DNA of 64,000 nt from positions 62,001 through 126,000 of the forward strand of contig NZ_MOAL01000004.1 of the NCBI RefSeq assembly GCF_003731765.1, in the 5' to 3' direction. Origin of the DNA: Pseudomonas chlororaphis (GTDB taxonomy: Bacteria > Pseudomonadota > Gammaproteobacteria > Pseudomonadales > Pseudomonadaceae). The position numbers were made by a program, and so were the translations under genes. The notes under the pieces were generated by a model, which was not told the DNA's origin, searched no databases, and was given only the letters and a program-made list of their open reading frames with translations. Shown piece after piece: positions 1-8,565 of the stretch (position 1 is its first letter; every line of letters starts with the position of its first letter).

Positions 1-1176
1 ATCGGCCCAGCAGGCGAAAAACTGCAGAAAGTCCTCGCCCGTATCGGCGTCGGCTCGCGCCGCGACGTTGAGTCCTGGATCAGCCAGGGCCGCATCAAGG
101 TCAATGGCAAAGATGCCACCCTTGGCCTGCGCGTCGACCTGCATGACGCCATCTCCATCGATGGCAAGGTGATCAAGCGTGAAGAGGCTGCCGAATCGGT
201 ACGCCGCGTGATCATGTACAACAAACCCGACGGCGAAATCTGCACCCGTGACGACCCGGAAGGCCGTCCGACCGTGTTCGACAAGCTGCCGCGCCCGAAA
301 GAAGGCCGCTGGATCAACATCGGCCGTCTGGACATCAACACCACCGGCTTGCTGATGTTCACCACTGACGGTGAGTTGGCCAACCGCCTGATGCACCCGT
401 CCTACGAGATGGACCGCGAGTACGCGGTGCGTGTGCGTGGTGAAGTCGACGACGAGATGATCGAGCGCCTGAAAGCCGGCGTGGTTCTCGAAGACGGCCC
501 GGCCAAGTTCACCGACATCAAGCAGGCTCCCGGTGGTGAAGGTTTCAACCACTGGTACCACTGCGTGGTGATGGAAGGCCGCAACCGTGAAGTACGGCGC
601 CTGTGGGAATCCCAGGGCCTGGTGGTCAGCCGCCTGAAGCGCGTGCGTTTCGGCCCGGTGTTCCTCAATTCCGACCTGCCGATGGGGCGCTGGCGTGAAA
701 TGACTCAATACGAGGTGGATATCCTCAGTGCTGAAGTCGGCCTGACCCCGGTGGCAATGCCGCAACTGAACGCCAAGAGCAAGGACAAGCTGGAGCGTAT
801 GCAGCGTAAATCCTCGCGTCCGGTGGGCAAGAGCGAGCGCGTGCGGACTTTGCGTCCCGCCAATGGCGCGCCAGCCGGCGCACCTCGCCCGGCCCGCGAG
901 CCGCAGATCGAAGGCGAGCGTCCGGCGCGCAAGCCGGCTGCACGCCAAGATGGCGAGCGTGGCCCACGTACACCGCGTCCTGCGGGCCGTGGCGAGTCGG
1001 GTCGCGGTACGCCGGTGGCTGATCGTCCAGCGGACAACAAGCGTCCGGCCAAGCCTGCGCCGAAGTCCAAGCGTCCAAGCCTGGTGCTGGATAAGGACGC
1101 ACCGTCGGGCAAGCGCCGTGGCGCCCCGGCCGGTTCCGGCCAGCGCCCGGGCTTTGGTCGGCGGAAGCCGGAGTAA
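1..1176 (+). CDS. rluB: 23S rRNA pseudouridine(2605) synthase RluB (5'-truncated by window edge)
   Basis: The frame is open from base 1, so the start lies upstream of the window. The visible part begins inside the S4 RNA-binding domain (KLQKVLARIGVGSRR) and continues into a RluB/RsuA-type pseudouridine synthase domain. The catalytic Asp is in GRLDINTTGLL, about residue 111 of the visible part. RluB isomerises a uridine in helix 89 of 23S rRNA. The last 130 or so residues (from about base 790) are a low-complexity Arg/Pro/Ala/Gly/Lys tail, a basic extension often seen in this family. A rho-independent terminator follows within 40 bp, so this is the end of its transcription unit. Confidence 0.93.
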   Translation: MGPAGEKLQKVLARIGVGSRRDVESWISQGRIKVNGKDATLGLRVDLHDAISIDGKVIKREEAAESVRRVIMYNKPDGEICTRDDPEGRPTVFDKLPRPKEGRWINIGRLDINTTGLLMFTTDGELANRLMHPSYEMDREYAVRVRGEVDDEMIERLKAGVVLEDGPAKFTDIKQAPGGEGFNHWYHCVVMEGRNREVRRLWESQGLVVSRLKRVRFGPVFLNSDLPMGRWREMTQYEVDILSAEVGLTPVAMPQLNAKSKDKLERMQRKSSRPVGKSERVRTLRPANGAPAGAPRPAREPQIEGERPARKPAARQDGERGPRTPRPAGRGESGRGTPVADRPADNKRPAKPAPKSKRPSLVLDKDAPSGKRRGAPAGSGQRPGFGRRKPE

Positions 1177-1215
1177 GCTCGCGGTAAGCTTTCGAGCTTC
1201 GAGCTGCAAGTGAAG

Positions 1216-1246
1216 AACGCCAACCTCAGGGTTGGCGTTTTTTTTT
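1216..1246 (+). terminator. Rho-independent terminator after rluB
   Basis: A perfect 10-bp stem (AACGCCAACC / GGTTGGCGTT) with a TCAG tetraloop runs straight into eight or nine T residues. This is a textbook intrinsic terminator, 39 bp after the rluB stop. The remaining 220 bp up to the aroP start show no gene; a promoter for aroP should lie there (for example near the TACAAT at about 1307), but I cannot place it firmly. Confidence 0.93.
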
Positions 1247-1466
1247 GGGTGCGTGGTGGGGCGAGAGGGTTGAGGCGTCGGCGTCTGGCAGCTGGGGTTC
1301 AGGCGTGTACAATGCGCGGCGTTTTAACGGTCACCCAACTGACGCATGACCGTTCATAACACGTTGAACTCCTGGTGCCTGCGCTGGGGTTTGATCCGCG
1401 TTGCTTAAGCCGTCCTGCGGCAGCAACGTCTATCGAACATCATCAACCCTTGCGTGAGACCCCTTC

Positions 1467-2888
1467 ATGAGTGGACCCAACGCTGCTTCAGGCGAGCTGA
1501 AGCGCGGCCTGAAAAATCGTCATATCCAATTGATCGCCCTCGGTGGCGCGATTGGTACCGGCCTGTTCCTCGGCTCTGCCGGGGTGCTCAAATCCGCCGG
1601 CCCGTCGATGATCCTCGGTTATGCCATCTGCGGTTTTATCGCCTTCATGATCATGCGCCAGCTCGGCGAGATGATTGTCGAAGAGCCCGTAGCCGGCTCC
1701 TTCAGCCACTTCGCCCATCAATACTGGGGCGGCTTCGCCGGTTTTCTGTCGGGCTGGAACTGCTGGATTCTCTACATCCTGGTGGGCATGTCGGAGCTCA
1801 CGGCAGTGGGCAAGTACGTGCACTACTGGTGGCCCGACGTGCCGACCTGGGTCTCGGCCGCCGTGTTCTTCGTGATGATCAATGCGATCAACCTGGCCAA
1901 CGTCAAAGTCTTCGGCGAAGCCGAGTTCTGGTTCGCCATCATCAAGGTGGTGGCCATCGTCGGCATGATCGCCCTGGGCAGCTACCTGCTGGTCAGCGGC
2001 CATGGCGGCCCGCAGGCTTCGGTGAGCAACCTCTGGGAGCACGGCGGGTTCTTCCCTAATGGGGTCAGCGGCCTGGTGATGGCCATGGCGATCATCATGT
2101 TTTCCTTCGGTGGCCTGGAAATGCTTGGCTTTACCGCTGCCGAGGCCGACCAGCCGAAGACCGTGATTCCCAAGGCGATCAATCAGGTGATCTATCGCAT
2201 CTTGATTTTCTACATCGGCGCCCTGGTGGTGCTGTTGTCCCTGACGCCTTGGGACAGCCTGCTGGCGACCCTCAATGCGTCCGGCGATGCTTACAGCGGC
2301 AGCCCGTTTGTCCAGGTGTTCTCGATGCTGGGTAGCAGCACCGCGGCGCAGATTCTCAATTTCGTGGTCCTGACTGCAGCCCTGTCGGTCTATAACAGCG
2401 GCACTTACTGCAACAGCCGCATGTTGTTGGGCATGGCCGAGCAGGGCGACGCGCCGAGGGTCTTGGCCAAGATCGATAAGCGTGGCGTACCGGTGCTGTC
2501 GATCCTTGCGTCAGCAGTGGTGACCTTCATTGCGGTGGTGCTCAACTACCTGATTCCGCAGCATGCCCTGGAGCTGCTGATGTCCCTGGTGGTGGCGACC
2601 CTGGTGATCAACTGGGCGATGATCAGCTACTCGCACCTCAAGTTCCGCCAGCACATGAATCGCACCCGGCAAACACCGCTGTTCAAGGCGTTGTGGTACC
2701 CCTACGGCAATTACTTCTGCCTGGCGTTCGTGGTGTTTATCCTCGGCATCATGCTGATGATCCCGGGCATTCAGGTGTCCGTGTACGCGATCCCGGTGTG
2801 GTTGGTGTTTATGTGGGGCTGCTACTGGATCAAGAACAAGCGCCGTGCCCAGGGCCCACAATCGGCGGCCAACACTTCGCTGAAATAG
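1467..2888 (+). CDS. aroP: AroP-type aromatic amino-acid permease
   Basis: This 473-aa APC-superfamily protein has about 12 hydrophobic segments. The N-terminal stretch [20 protein letters not shown], then GTGLFLGSA, and the motifs [20 protein letters not shown] and IMFSFGGLE match E. coli AroP very closely as I remember it. The protein should import Phe, Tyr and Trp by proton symport across the inner membrane. It lies 2.8 kb from the phhB-phhA/phhR locus, which fits uptake of the substrate that PhhA hydroxylates. The ATG at 1467 has only a weak Shine-Dalgarno (GAGAC). PheP is the main alternative; the exact substrate preference is inferred from similarity. Confidence 0.86.
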   Translation: MSGPNAASGELKRGLKNRHIQLIALGGAIGTGLFLGSAGVLKSAGPSMILGYAICGFIAFMIMRQLGEMIVEEPVAGSFSHFAHQYWGGFAGFLSGWNCWILYILVGMSELTAVGKYVHYWWPDVPTWVSAAVFFVMINAINLANVKVFGEAEFWFAIIKVVAIVGMIALGSYLLVSGHGGPQASVSNLWEHGGFFPNGVSGLVMAMAIIMFSFGGLEMLGFTAAEADQPKTVIPKAINQVIYRILIFYIGALVVLLSLTPWDSLLATLNASGDAYSGSPFVQVFSMLGSSTAAQILNFVVLTAALSVYNSGTYCNSRMLLGMAEQGDAPRVLAKIDKRGVPVLSILASAVVTFIAVVLNYLIPQHALELLMSLVVATLVINWAMISYSHLKFRQHMNRTRQTPLFKALWYPYGNYFCLAFVVFILGIMLMIPGIQVSVYAIPVWLVFMWGCYWIKNKRRAQGPQSAANTSLK

Positions 2889-2904
2889 CGCCTCAGCTTA
2901 CCCC

Positions 2905-2939
2905 GACAAACCCGGCACCGGCCGGGTTTGTCATTTCTG
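2905..2939 (+). terminator. Probable terminator after aroP
   Basis: An 11-bp perfect inverted repeat (GACAAACCCGG / CCGGGTTTGTC, loop CACCGG) lies 16 bp after the aroP stop, followed by ATTTC. The T-rich 3' arm and position suggest an intrinsic terminator, although the uridine run is short. Confidence 0.75.
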
Positions 2940-2976
2940 GCGTATCCTGTGGGCCCTTAACACGGATACCCGTTCC

Positions 2977-3390
2977 ATGCTGGTGATTTCCAACAACGTG
3001 CACCTGGCCGATGCCGAGATCGAATTGACTGCCATTCGTGCCCAGGGCGCCGGTGGGCAGAACGTCAACAAGGTCTCCAGCGCTGTGCACCTGCGCTTTG
3101 ACATCCCCGCGTCGTCCTTGCCGCCGTTCTATAAGGAACGCCTGCTGGCCCTGAGTGACAGCCGTATCACCAGCGACGGCGTGATCATCATCAAGGCCCA
3201 GCAATACCGCACCCAGGAGCAGAATCGCGCCGATGCCCTGGAGCGCCTTACCGAGCTGATCCTCAGCGCCACCAAGGTGGAAAAGAAACGCCGTCCGACC
3301 AAGCCGACCCTGGGTTCGAAGAAGCGTCGCCTGGAATCCAAGACCAAGCGCGGCAGCATCAAGGCCGGCCGCGGCAAAGTGGATTTCTAG
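2977..3390 (+). CDS. arfB: Alternative ribosome-rescue peptidyl-tRNA hydrolase ArfB (YaeJ)
   Basis: A 137-aa class-I release-factor-like protein. The catalytic GGQ motif is at residues 26-28 in [13 protein letters not shown]. The C-terminal tail is strongly basic ([25 protein letters not shown]), the part that in known ArfB enters the empty mRNA channel of stalled ribosomes. It hydrolyses peptidyl-tRNA on ribosomes stalled at the 3' end of a nonstop mRNA, as a backup to tmRNA. Length and motif order are typical. Its stop codon overlaps the stop of the convergent MFS gene. Confidence 0.95.
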   Translation: MLVISNNVHLADAEIELTAIRAQGAGGQNVNKVSSAVHLRFDIPASSLPPFYKERLLALSDSRITSDGVIIIKAQQYRTQEQNRADALERLTELILSATKVEKKRRPTKPTLGSKKRRLESKTKRGSIKAGRGKVDF

Positions 3391-4586
3391 CGCGCGTCGC
3401 GTTCTTCGCGGTACTTCGGCGCCTGGTGATACAGGTAAAGGCTGAGCAGCAGGCCGCTGAGGGCGGCGATGGCGGCGAACAGGAAGATCGAGGCAAAGCC
3501 GAAGCCGGCGGCGATCGCTCCTGCCAGCGGGCCGGTAATCCCCAGTGACAGGTCGATAAACAGCGAATAGGCACCCACCGCAGCACCGCGGCTGGAGGCC
3601 GGCACCAGGTTTACCGCCTCGACCCCCAGGGCCGGGAACACCAGGGAGAAGCCAAAACCGCTCAAGGCTGCACCGGCCAGGGCCCAATGGGCATCGGGCG
3701 CCAGCCACAGCAGCAACAGCCCGAGGGTTTCCACCGAGAGGCAGGCGATGGCCACGCGAAAGCCGCCCAGGCGGTTGATCAGATTGCCGAACAGCAGCCG
3801 TGCGCCGATAAAACTGGCGCCGAACAGGCTCAGGCACAGCACCGCGTTCGACCAGTGCTGGGTGGTGTAATACAGGGTGATAAAGGTGGCGATGGTGCCA
3901 AAGCCGATGGAGCCCAGGGCCAGGCCGCAACCGTGGGGCAGCACCCGCCCCAGCACGTGCATGAAGGGCAGGCGTTCACCGGCAACGATGGGCGCGGCGA
4001 CTTTCGGCCAGGCCAGGGCCAGGCCGATCACCGCCAGCAGGATGATGCTCACGCCCATGCTCCACAACCCCAGCCGGTCCACTAGCCAAACCCCGAATGG
4101 CGCGCCGATGGCCAGTGCGCCGTAGCTGGCGATACCGTTCCAGGAAATCACCTTGGCCGTGTTCTGCGCGCCGACCCGGCCGATACCCCAGCCGATGGAG
4201 CCAGAGCCCACCAGGCTTTCCGCGCTGCCCAGCACCAGGCGGCCGATCAGCAGGCACGTCAGGCTCAGGGCCGGCAGGTTGTGCAGCCATGCCGAAAGCA
4301 GCATGAACACACCGCTCAGGCCGCAACCGGCAAGGCCGTACATCACTGCGCGCTTGCTGCCCAGGTTGTCGATGATTTTGCCGGCGTAGGGTCGGCTGAG
4401 CAGGGTGGCCAGGTACTGCACGCTGATCACCAGGCCGGCGATCACCGCACCGAAGCCCAGATCGCTGTGGACGTAGCCCGGCAATACGGCCAGGGGAATG
4501 CCGATGTTCAGGTAGCCGATAAAGGTGAAAAGGACGATGGAAACGACTTGCAGCGTGACCGCCATGGGGCGCTGGGTATCTGGCAT
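3387..4586 (-). CDS. Major facilitator superfamily transporter (YhhS/YfcJ-like)
   Basis: A 399-aa inner-membrane protein with about 12 hydrophobic segments. An MFS motif-A-like loop ([22 protein letters not shown]) follows TM2, and [18 protein letters not shown] lies near TM4. The overall pattern resembles the UPF0226/YhhS-YfcJ group of drug:H+ antiporter-like MFS proteins. The substrate is unknown. The gene converges on arfB, and both TAG stops sit in one CTAG tetranucleotide (3387-3390). No intrinsic terminator separates the two genes. Confidence 0.85.
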   Translation of the reverse strand: MPDTQRPMAVTLQVVSIVLFTFIGYLNIGIPLAVLPGYVHSDLGFGAVIAGLVISVQYLATLLSRPYAGKIIDNLGSKRAVMYGLAGCGLSGVFMLLSAWLHNLPALSLTCLLIGRLVLGSAESLVGSGSIGWGIGRVGAQNTAKVISWNGIASYGALAIGAPFGVWLVDRLGLWSMGVSIILLAVIGLALAWPKVAAPIVAGERLPFMHVLGRVLPHGCGLALGSIGFGTIATFITLYYTTQHWSNAVLCLSLFGASFIGARLLFGNLINRLGGFRVAIACLSVETLGLLLLWLAPDAHWALAGAALSGFGFSLVFPALGVEAVNLVPASSRGAAVGAYSLFIDLSLGITGPLAGAIAAGFGFASIFLFAAIAALSGLLLSLYLYHQAPKYREERDAR

Positions 4587-4701
4587 GGGTAAAGGTCCAC
4601 TGGCGCAGCAGGATAGATAGGCTGCTTATGATACCGATGCTTGGGGGGAATCTGGGGTAGAAATCGACGCGCTGTTCAGATGTTTCTGTGCGTGGAGACG
4701 A

Positions 4702-4896
4702 TCAGGGTTGATCGGGTGCCAGCAATTGGGTGGTGACCAGGGCGGCAAGGGCGTTTTCCTGAGTGCCGAAACGGGCCAGCAGGACGGCCTGCTTTTCTTT
4801 GCTGAGACGGTTCCAGACGTCGATCATTTTTTCCGCGGTGCCAATCAGGACGCTGGCTTGGGTTTCGCTGGAGTGGTCGGTCATGGTCGGGCTCAT
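4702..4896 (-). CDS. Small hypothetical protein, about 64 aa
   Basis: I do not recognise a named family. From the ATG at 4896 the product is 64 aa, starting MSPTMTDHSSETQASV. It is predicted to be helical, with a central amphipathic stretch (EKMIDVWNRLSKEKQAVLLARF), and is soluble with no signal or membrane segment. A second in-frame ATG at 4884 would give 60 aa; neither has a strong Shine-Dalgarno. The frame can be extended to an ATG at 4929, but that codon sits in the loop of an inverted repeat and is unlikely to be the start. It follows the 42-aa gene at 4965-5093 on the same strand. Confidence 0.5.
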   Translation of the reverse strand: MSPTMTDHSSETQASVLIGTAEKMIDVWNRLSKEKQAVLLARFGTQENALAALVTTQLLAPDQP

Positions 4897-4914
4897 TGGC
4901 AGGCGTTTCAGGCG

Positions 4915-4948
4915 GTGTGGAAAGCGCATGAAGGAGCGCTTTCCACAC
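4915..4948. repeat. Perfect 13-bp inverted repeat (hairpin)
   Basis: Arms GTGTGGAAAGCGC (4915-4927) and GCGCTTTCCACAC (4936-4948) flank an 8-nt loop. It lies between two tiny minus-strand genes, just upstream of the start of the second. Neither strand has an adjacent T run, so it is not a canonical terminator. It could be an mRNA hairpin controlling translation of the downstream gene or a protein-binding site. Confidence 0.7.
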
Positions 4949-4964
4949 GGTCTGGAGTGCTTTT

Positions 4965-5093
4965 TCAGTCTTCGCTGTCGGCCTTGCGGCTGTCGGCAGA
5001 TTTCGGCTCGGGCTGTTGGGCGCCGGCTTGTTGCGGGGTTGTCTGCTCAGTTTCGTGCAGGCTTGGGAAGGGGAGATTAGGAATCTCGTGCAT
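4965..5093 (-). CDS. Tiny hypothetical protein, 42 aa
   Basis: The reading frame starts MHEIPNLPFPSLHETEQTT and ends SADSRKADSED, then TGA. A good Shine-Dalgarno (GAGGAG) lies 8 nt before the ATG at 5093. The product is hydrophilic and rich in Gln, Pro, Glu, Ala and Ser, so probably disordered, with no recognisable domain. The start signal and the position in front of the small gene at 4702 suggest a real small gene, but coding status is unproven. Confidence 0.4.
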   Translation of the reverse strand: MHEIPNLPFPSLHETEQTTPQQAGAQQPEPKSADSRKADSED

Positions 5094-5199
5094 GTTCGTT
5101 GCTCCTCGCAAGGTCTGTTTTTTAAATCGCTGGGTAGATCCGCGCTTTTAAAAAGCCTGGGCAGGATACAGCACTGGAAATGACAATTAGATTTTTTAT

Positions 5200-5239
5200 C
5201 GCGACTTGAGGATGAAAGGGATTTCATCCTCAAGTCGCG
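5200..5239. repeat. Perfect 18-bp inverted repeat after phhB
   Basis: Arms CGCGACTTGAGGATGAAA (5200-5217) and its exact complement (5222-5239) enclose a 4-nt loop. It starts 25 bp beyond the phhB stop on the minus strand. Transcripts of the phh operon would form an extremely stable hairpin here, but the bases that follow it on that strand are A-rich (ATAAAAAAT), not T-rich. It is probably an mRNA-stabilising or boundary hairpin rather than a classical intrinsic terminator. Confidence 0.8.
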
Positions 5240-5263
5240 CGCGGGCAACTCCCTTGAAGGGTA

Positions 5264-5620
5264 TTACTTGCGGCCTTCGGCGGTCTGGGCCACTTCATCG
5301 GTGCGGGCGGCCATGATGAAGTCGTTGCGGTGCAGGCCTTTGATCGAGTGGCTCCACCAGGTCACGGTGACTTTGCCCCATTCGGTGAGCAGGCCCGGGT
5401 GGTGGCCTTCAGCTTCGGAGATTTCGCCCATGGCATTGGTGAACGCCAGGGCAAATTTGAAGTTCTTGAACAGGAAGACTTTCTCCAGTTGCATCACGCC
5501 GTCGCGGACCTCGATGTTCCAGTCCGGGATCTGCTTGATCAATACCGGCAGTTCTTCGTCGCTGACGTGCGGTGCGTCGGCACGGCAGGCTTCGCAGTGG
5601 GCTTGGTTGAGAGCGGTCAT
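5264..5620 (-). CDS. phhB: Pterin-4a-carbinolamine dehydratase PhhB
   Basis: A 118-aa protein with the PCD signature [11 protein letters not shown] (His73/His74) and the [15 protein letters not shown] segment. It dehydrates 4a-hydroxytetrahydrobiopterin produced by PhhA so that the pterin cofactor can be recycled; in Pseudomonas it is also reported to be needed for PhhA expression. The start at 5620 has AGGAA 7 nt upstream. It lies 69 bp after phhA on the same strand, so the two are co-transcribed. The usual third gene of the P. aeruginosa operon, phhC (aromatic aminotransferase), is not downstream. Confidence 0.95.
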   Translation of the reverse strand: MTALNQAHCEACRADAPHVSDEELPVLIKQIPDWNIEVRDGVMQLEKVFLFKNFKFALAFTNAMGEISEAEGHHPGLLTEWGKVTVTWWSHSIKGLHRNDFIMAARTDEVAQTAEGRK

Positions 5621-5689
5621 GGTGGGTTCCTGGGTTGAATGCTGGTTGGCGATGACGGGGTTGGCAGGCCGCGCGGGAGGGCGACCGGT

Positions 5690-6481
5690 TCAGGCGGCCT
5701 TGGGTTTGGGTGGAAACTTCGGCGCGTGCAGCCCCACCTGCATGCCCTGGTGAACCAGGGCCATGATGTCTTCATGGGCCAGGTCGAACAGGCGCTTGAG
5801 GCTGGGCAGGACGAAGTAGATCGGTTGCAGGATATCGATACGGTACGGCGTGCGCATGGCTTCCAATGGGTCGAACGCCTGGTGCTCTGGCTCGCTGGAG
5901 AGGCTGTACACCGTCTCCTTTGGAGAGGACAGGATGCCGCCGCCATAGATGCGCTGGCCCTGGGGTGTGTCCAGCAGGCCGAATTCGATGGTCATCCAGT
6001 ACAGGCGCGCCAGGTACACCCGTTCTTCCTTGGTGGCCTGTAGGCCGAGCTTGCCGTAGGTGTGGGTGAATTCGGCGAACCAGGGGTTGGTCAGCAGCGG
6101 GCAATGGCCAAAGATCTCGTGGAAGATGTCCGGCTCTTGCAGGTAGTCCAGTTCTTCGCGGGTGCGAATAAAGGTGGCAACCGGGAAGCGTTTGCTGGCC
6201 AGCAGTTCGAAGAAGGTCTGGAAGGGGATCAGCGCCGGCACCCGGGCCACTTGCCAGCCGGTGGTGGCGCCCAGCACCTGGTTGATTTCGTCCAGTTGCG
6301 GGATGCGCTCGTGGGGCAGGCCTAGCTTGTCGATGCCGTCCAGGTATTCCTGGCAGGCGCGGCCTTCAATGACCTTCAGTTGGCGCGTGATCAAGGTATT
6401 CCACACCGCGTGTTCTTCGGCTGAATACTCGATAAATCCGTGCGCGTCGGGCTCGCGGGCCACGTACTGCGTCTGCTTCAT
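5690..6481 (-). CDS. phhA: Phenylalanine 4-monooxygenase PhhA
   Basis: A 263-aa bacterial aromatic amino-acid hydroxylase. The Fe(II) ligands are visible as His121 and His126 in FHEIFGHCP and Glu166 in MTIEFGLL. It converts Phe to Tyr using tetrahydropterin and O2. I chose the ATG at 6481 (MKQTQYVARE) because AGGAG lies 6-7 nt upstream and the length fits bacterial PhhA; the open frame runs further upstream only by chance. It is transcribed divergently from phhR across a 290-bp intergenic region containing a TyrR-like operator. Confidence 0.97.
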   Translation of the reverse strand: MKQTQYVAREPDAHGFIEYSAEEHAVWNTLITRQLKVIEGRACQEYLDGIDKLGLPHERIPQLDEINQVLGATTGWQVARVPALIPFQTFFELLASKRFPVATFIRTREELDYLQEPDIFHEIFGHCPLLTNPWFAEFTHTYGKLGLQATKEERVYLARLYWMTIEFGLLDTPQGQRIYGGGILSSPKETVYSLSSEPEHQAFDPLEAMRTPYRIDILQPIYFVLPSLKRLFDLAHEDIMALVHQGMQVGLHAPKFPPKPKAA

Positions 6482-6590
6482 GCTGCTCTCCTGCCGAGAT
6501 GCGTTCTTGTTATGTGTGACCCTAGAGATACCCCAGGGTGCCCCTCGGCGCAGCAGGTCTTGAGGGGCCTGATCGTACCGTTGAATGATT

Positions 6591-6614
6591 TTTCGTAAAG
6601 TTTTCGTTACGAAA
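6591..6614. promoter_or_regulatory. Candidate PhhR operator (TyrR-type box)
   Basis: A perfect dyad, TTTCGTAA - 8 nt - TTACGAAA, lies in the divergent phhA-phhR region. Its core CGTAAA-N6-GTTACG resembles the TyrR/PhhR consensus TGTAAA-N6-TTTACA (5/6 and 4/6 matches). The centre is about 120 bp from the phhA start and about 170 bp from the phhR start, suitable for activation of phhA and feedback on phhR. I found no convincing sigma-54 -24/-12 element in this region. Confidence 0.6.
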
Positions 6615-6771
6615 TACTCCTCGTGCCCGGAATGTCGAGGCTGGGCGCGTTGGAAAAGGCTATGGCTGTCACGTAATCTTGACGACTTTCTGCGTCCTCC
6701 CGTAAAAACATCGCCGTCGGACCGCCTTTTTCCCATGCCTGCTCCTTCCCACTCTCTTGGGCCTTCTCTCT

Positions 6772-8340
6772 ATGCGTATCAAAGTTCACTGCCAGAACCG
6801 CATCGGCATCCTGCGCGACATGCTCAACCTGTTGGTGGAGTACGGCATCAACGTGGCTCGCGGCGAAGTGGGCGGTGAGCACGGCAATGCCATTTATTTG
6901 TACTGTCCGAACCTGATCAACCTGCAGTTCCAGGCCCTGCGTCCGAAATTCGAGTCCATCGCCGGGGTGTTTGGGGTCAAACGTGTGGGTTTGATGCCCA
7001 GCGAGCGCCGGCACATGGAGCTCAACGCTCTGCTGGGGGCGCTGGAGTTTCCGGTGCTGTCCATTGACATGGGTGGTTGCATTGTTGCCGCCAACCGGGC
7101 GGCGGCGCAGTTGCTCGGGGTGCGGGTCGATGAGGTGCCGGGTATCCCGCTGTCCCGTTATGCCGAGGACTTTGACTTGCCCCAGCTGGTGCGGGCCAAC
7201 CAGTCGCGGATCAATGGCATGCGGGTCAAGGTCAAGGGTGACGTGTTCCTGGCGGATATCGCGCCCTTGCAATCCGAGCACGATGACAGCGAGGCCATGG
7301 CCGGTGCGGTGCTGACGCTGCACCGGGCGGATCGGGTCGGTGAGCGCATCTATAACGTGCGTAAGCAAGAGTTGCGTGGCTTCGACAGCATCTTCCAGAG
7401 CTCCAAAGTCATGGCGGCGGTGGTGCGGGAAGCGCGACGCATGGCGCCGCTGGACGCGCCCTTGCTGATCGAGGGTGAGACTGGCACTGGCAAGGAATTA
7501 CTGGCCCGTGCCTGCCACCTGGCCAGCCCGCGGGGGCAGTCGCCATTGATGGCGCTCAACTGCGCCGGCTTGCCGGAGTCCATGGCCGAGACCGAGTTGT
7601 TCGGGTATGGCCCGGGGGCGTTCGAGGGCGCTCGAGCTGAAGGCAAGCTGGGGCTGTTGGAGCTGACGGCGGGCGGCACCCTGTTTCTCGATGGCGTTGG
7701 CGAGATGAGCCCGCGCTTGCAGGTCAAGCTGCTGCGCTTTCTGCAAGACGGTTGCTTTCGCCGAGTGGGCAGTGACGAAGAGGTGTTCCTGGATGTGCGG
7801 GTGATCTGCGCGACCCAGGTGGACCTGTCGGAGCTCTGCGCCCGGGGCGAATTTCGCCAAGATTTGTACCACCGGCTCAACGTGCTGTCCCTGCATATTC
7901 CGCCCTTGCGCGAATGCCTTGACGGTTTGCCACCACTGGTGGAGCACTTCCTTGATCAGGCCAGCCGGCAGATTGGCTGTGCCTTGCCGAGACTGGCGCC
8001 AGCGGCCCTGGAGCGCCTGGGCCACTATCACTGGCCGGGCAACGTGCGGCAGTTGGAAAACGTGCTGTTCCAGGCGGTGTCTTTGTGTGAGGGCGGCATC
8101 GTCAAGGCCGAGCACATCCGCTTGCCCGATTACGGCGTGCGTCAGCCCCTTGGCGAATTCTCCCTGGACGGCGGCTTGGATGAGATTGTCGGGCGTTTCG
8201 AAAAGGCCGTGCTGGAGGCCTTGTACGCCGAGCACCCCAGCAGCCGCCAACTGGGCAAGCGACTGGGCGTGTCCCATACCACCATCGCCAACAAGCTGCG
8301 TGAATATGACCTGGGCAAGGGGGCGGCAGGTGAAGCGTGA
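6772..8340 (+). CDS. phhR: PhhR, TyrR-family regulator of aromatic amino-acid catabolism
   Basis: A 522-aa protein beginning MRIKVHCQNRIGILRDML. Its order is an N-terminal ACT-like domain (1-75), a PAS region (about 76-190), an AAA+ domain with Walker A GETGTGKE, and a C-terminal helix-turn-helix (QLGKRLGVSHTTIANKLREY). It senses Phe/Tyr and activates phhA and related genes. The loop that contacts sigma-54 in bEBPs (GAFTGA) reads GAFEGA here, suggesting, as for E. coli TyrR, that it works with sigma-70. I chose the ATG at 6772 because the protein then starts exactly at the ACT domain; a TTG at 6757 is possible but less likely. Confidence 0.95.
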   Translation: MRIKVHCQNRIGILRDMLNLLVEYGINVARGEVGGEHGNAIYLYCPNLINLQFQALRPKFESIAGVFGVKRVGLMPSERRHMELNALLGALEFPVLSIDMGGCIVAANRAAAQLLGVRVDEVPGIPLSRYAEDFDLPQLVRANQSRINGMRVKVKGDVFLADIAPLQSEHDDSEAMAGAVLTLHRADRVGERIYNVRKQELRGFDSIFQSSKVMAAVVREARRMAPLDAPLLIEGETGTGKELLARACHLASPRGQSPLMALNCAGLPESMAETELFGYGPGAFEGARAEGKLGLLELTAGGTLFLDGVGEMSPRLQVKLLRFLQDGCFRRVGSDEEVFLDVRVICATQVDLSELCARGEFRQDLYHRLNVLSLHIPPLRECLDGLPPLVEHFLDQASRQIGCALPRLAPAALERLGHYHWPGNVRQLENVLFQAVSLCEGGIVKAEHIRLPDYGVRQPLGEFSLDGGLDEIVGRFEKAVLEALYAEHPSSRQLGKRLGVSHTTIANKLREYDLGKGAAGEA

Positions 8341-8493
8341 CGGAGGGCGGCGAGTCGGCCCTGTGTATCAGGGAGGTTACTTGCCGTAAGCGGCATAAGT
8401 CCGCCGTTTTTCCGTCTCGGGTGTGCGCCTGAAAAATCGCCTGATCCTTGCTAAGGCCTGGCCCGCTTGGGTGCGAGCGCATGGAGATCAAGT

Positions 8494-8509
8494 TGGTGCG
8501 CTTATTGCT
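8494..8509 (+). promoter_or_regulatory. Sigma-54 (RpoN) promoter of the flgF operon
   Basis: TGGTGCGCTTATTGCT fits the TGGYRYR-N4-TTGCW -24/-12 consensus at every position, with exactly 10 bp between GG and GC. Transcription should start near 8520, about 45 bp before flgF. The other sequence between phhR and flgF (8341-8565) holds only a short CCCTG/CAGGG hairpin near 8360 and a weak GCGG/CCGC stem followed by TTTTT near 8390-8411, possibly the phhR terminator. Confidence 0.85.
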
Positions 8510-8565
8510 TATGGCTCATCAGTACAGCGGTGGGCGGCAAACGTCCGGCAGATAGAGGAAAGACT

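Noticed and set aside
4676..5248. 190-aa minus-strand frame over the two tiny genes
   Set aside because: Low-complexity translation, no ribosome site; the short frames in another phase have better start signals.
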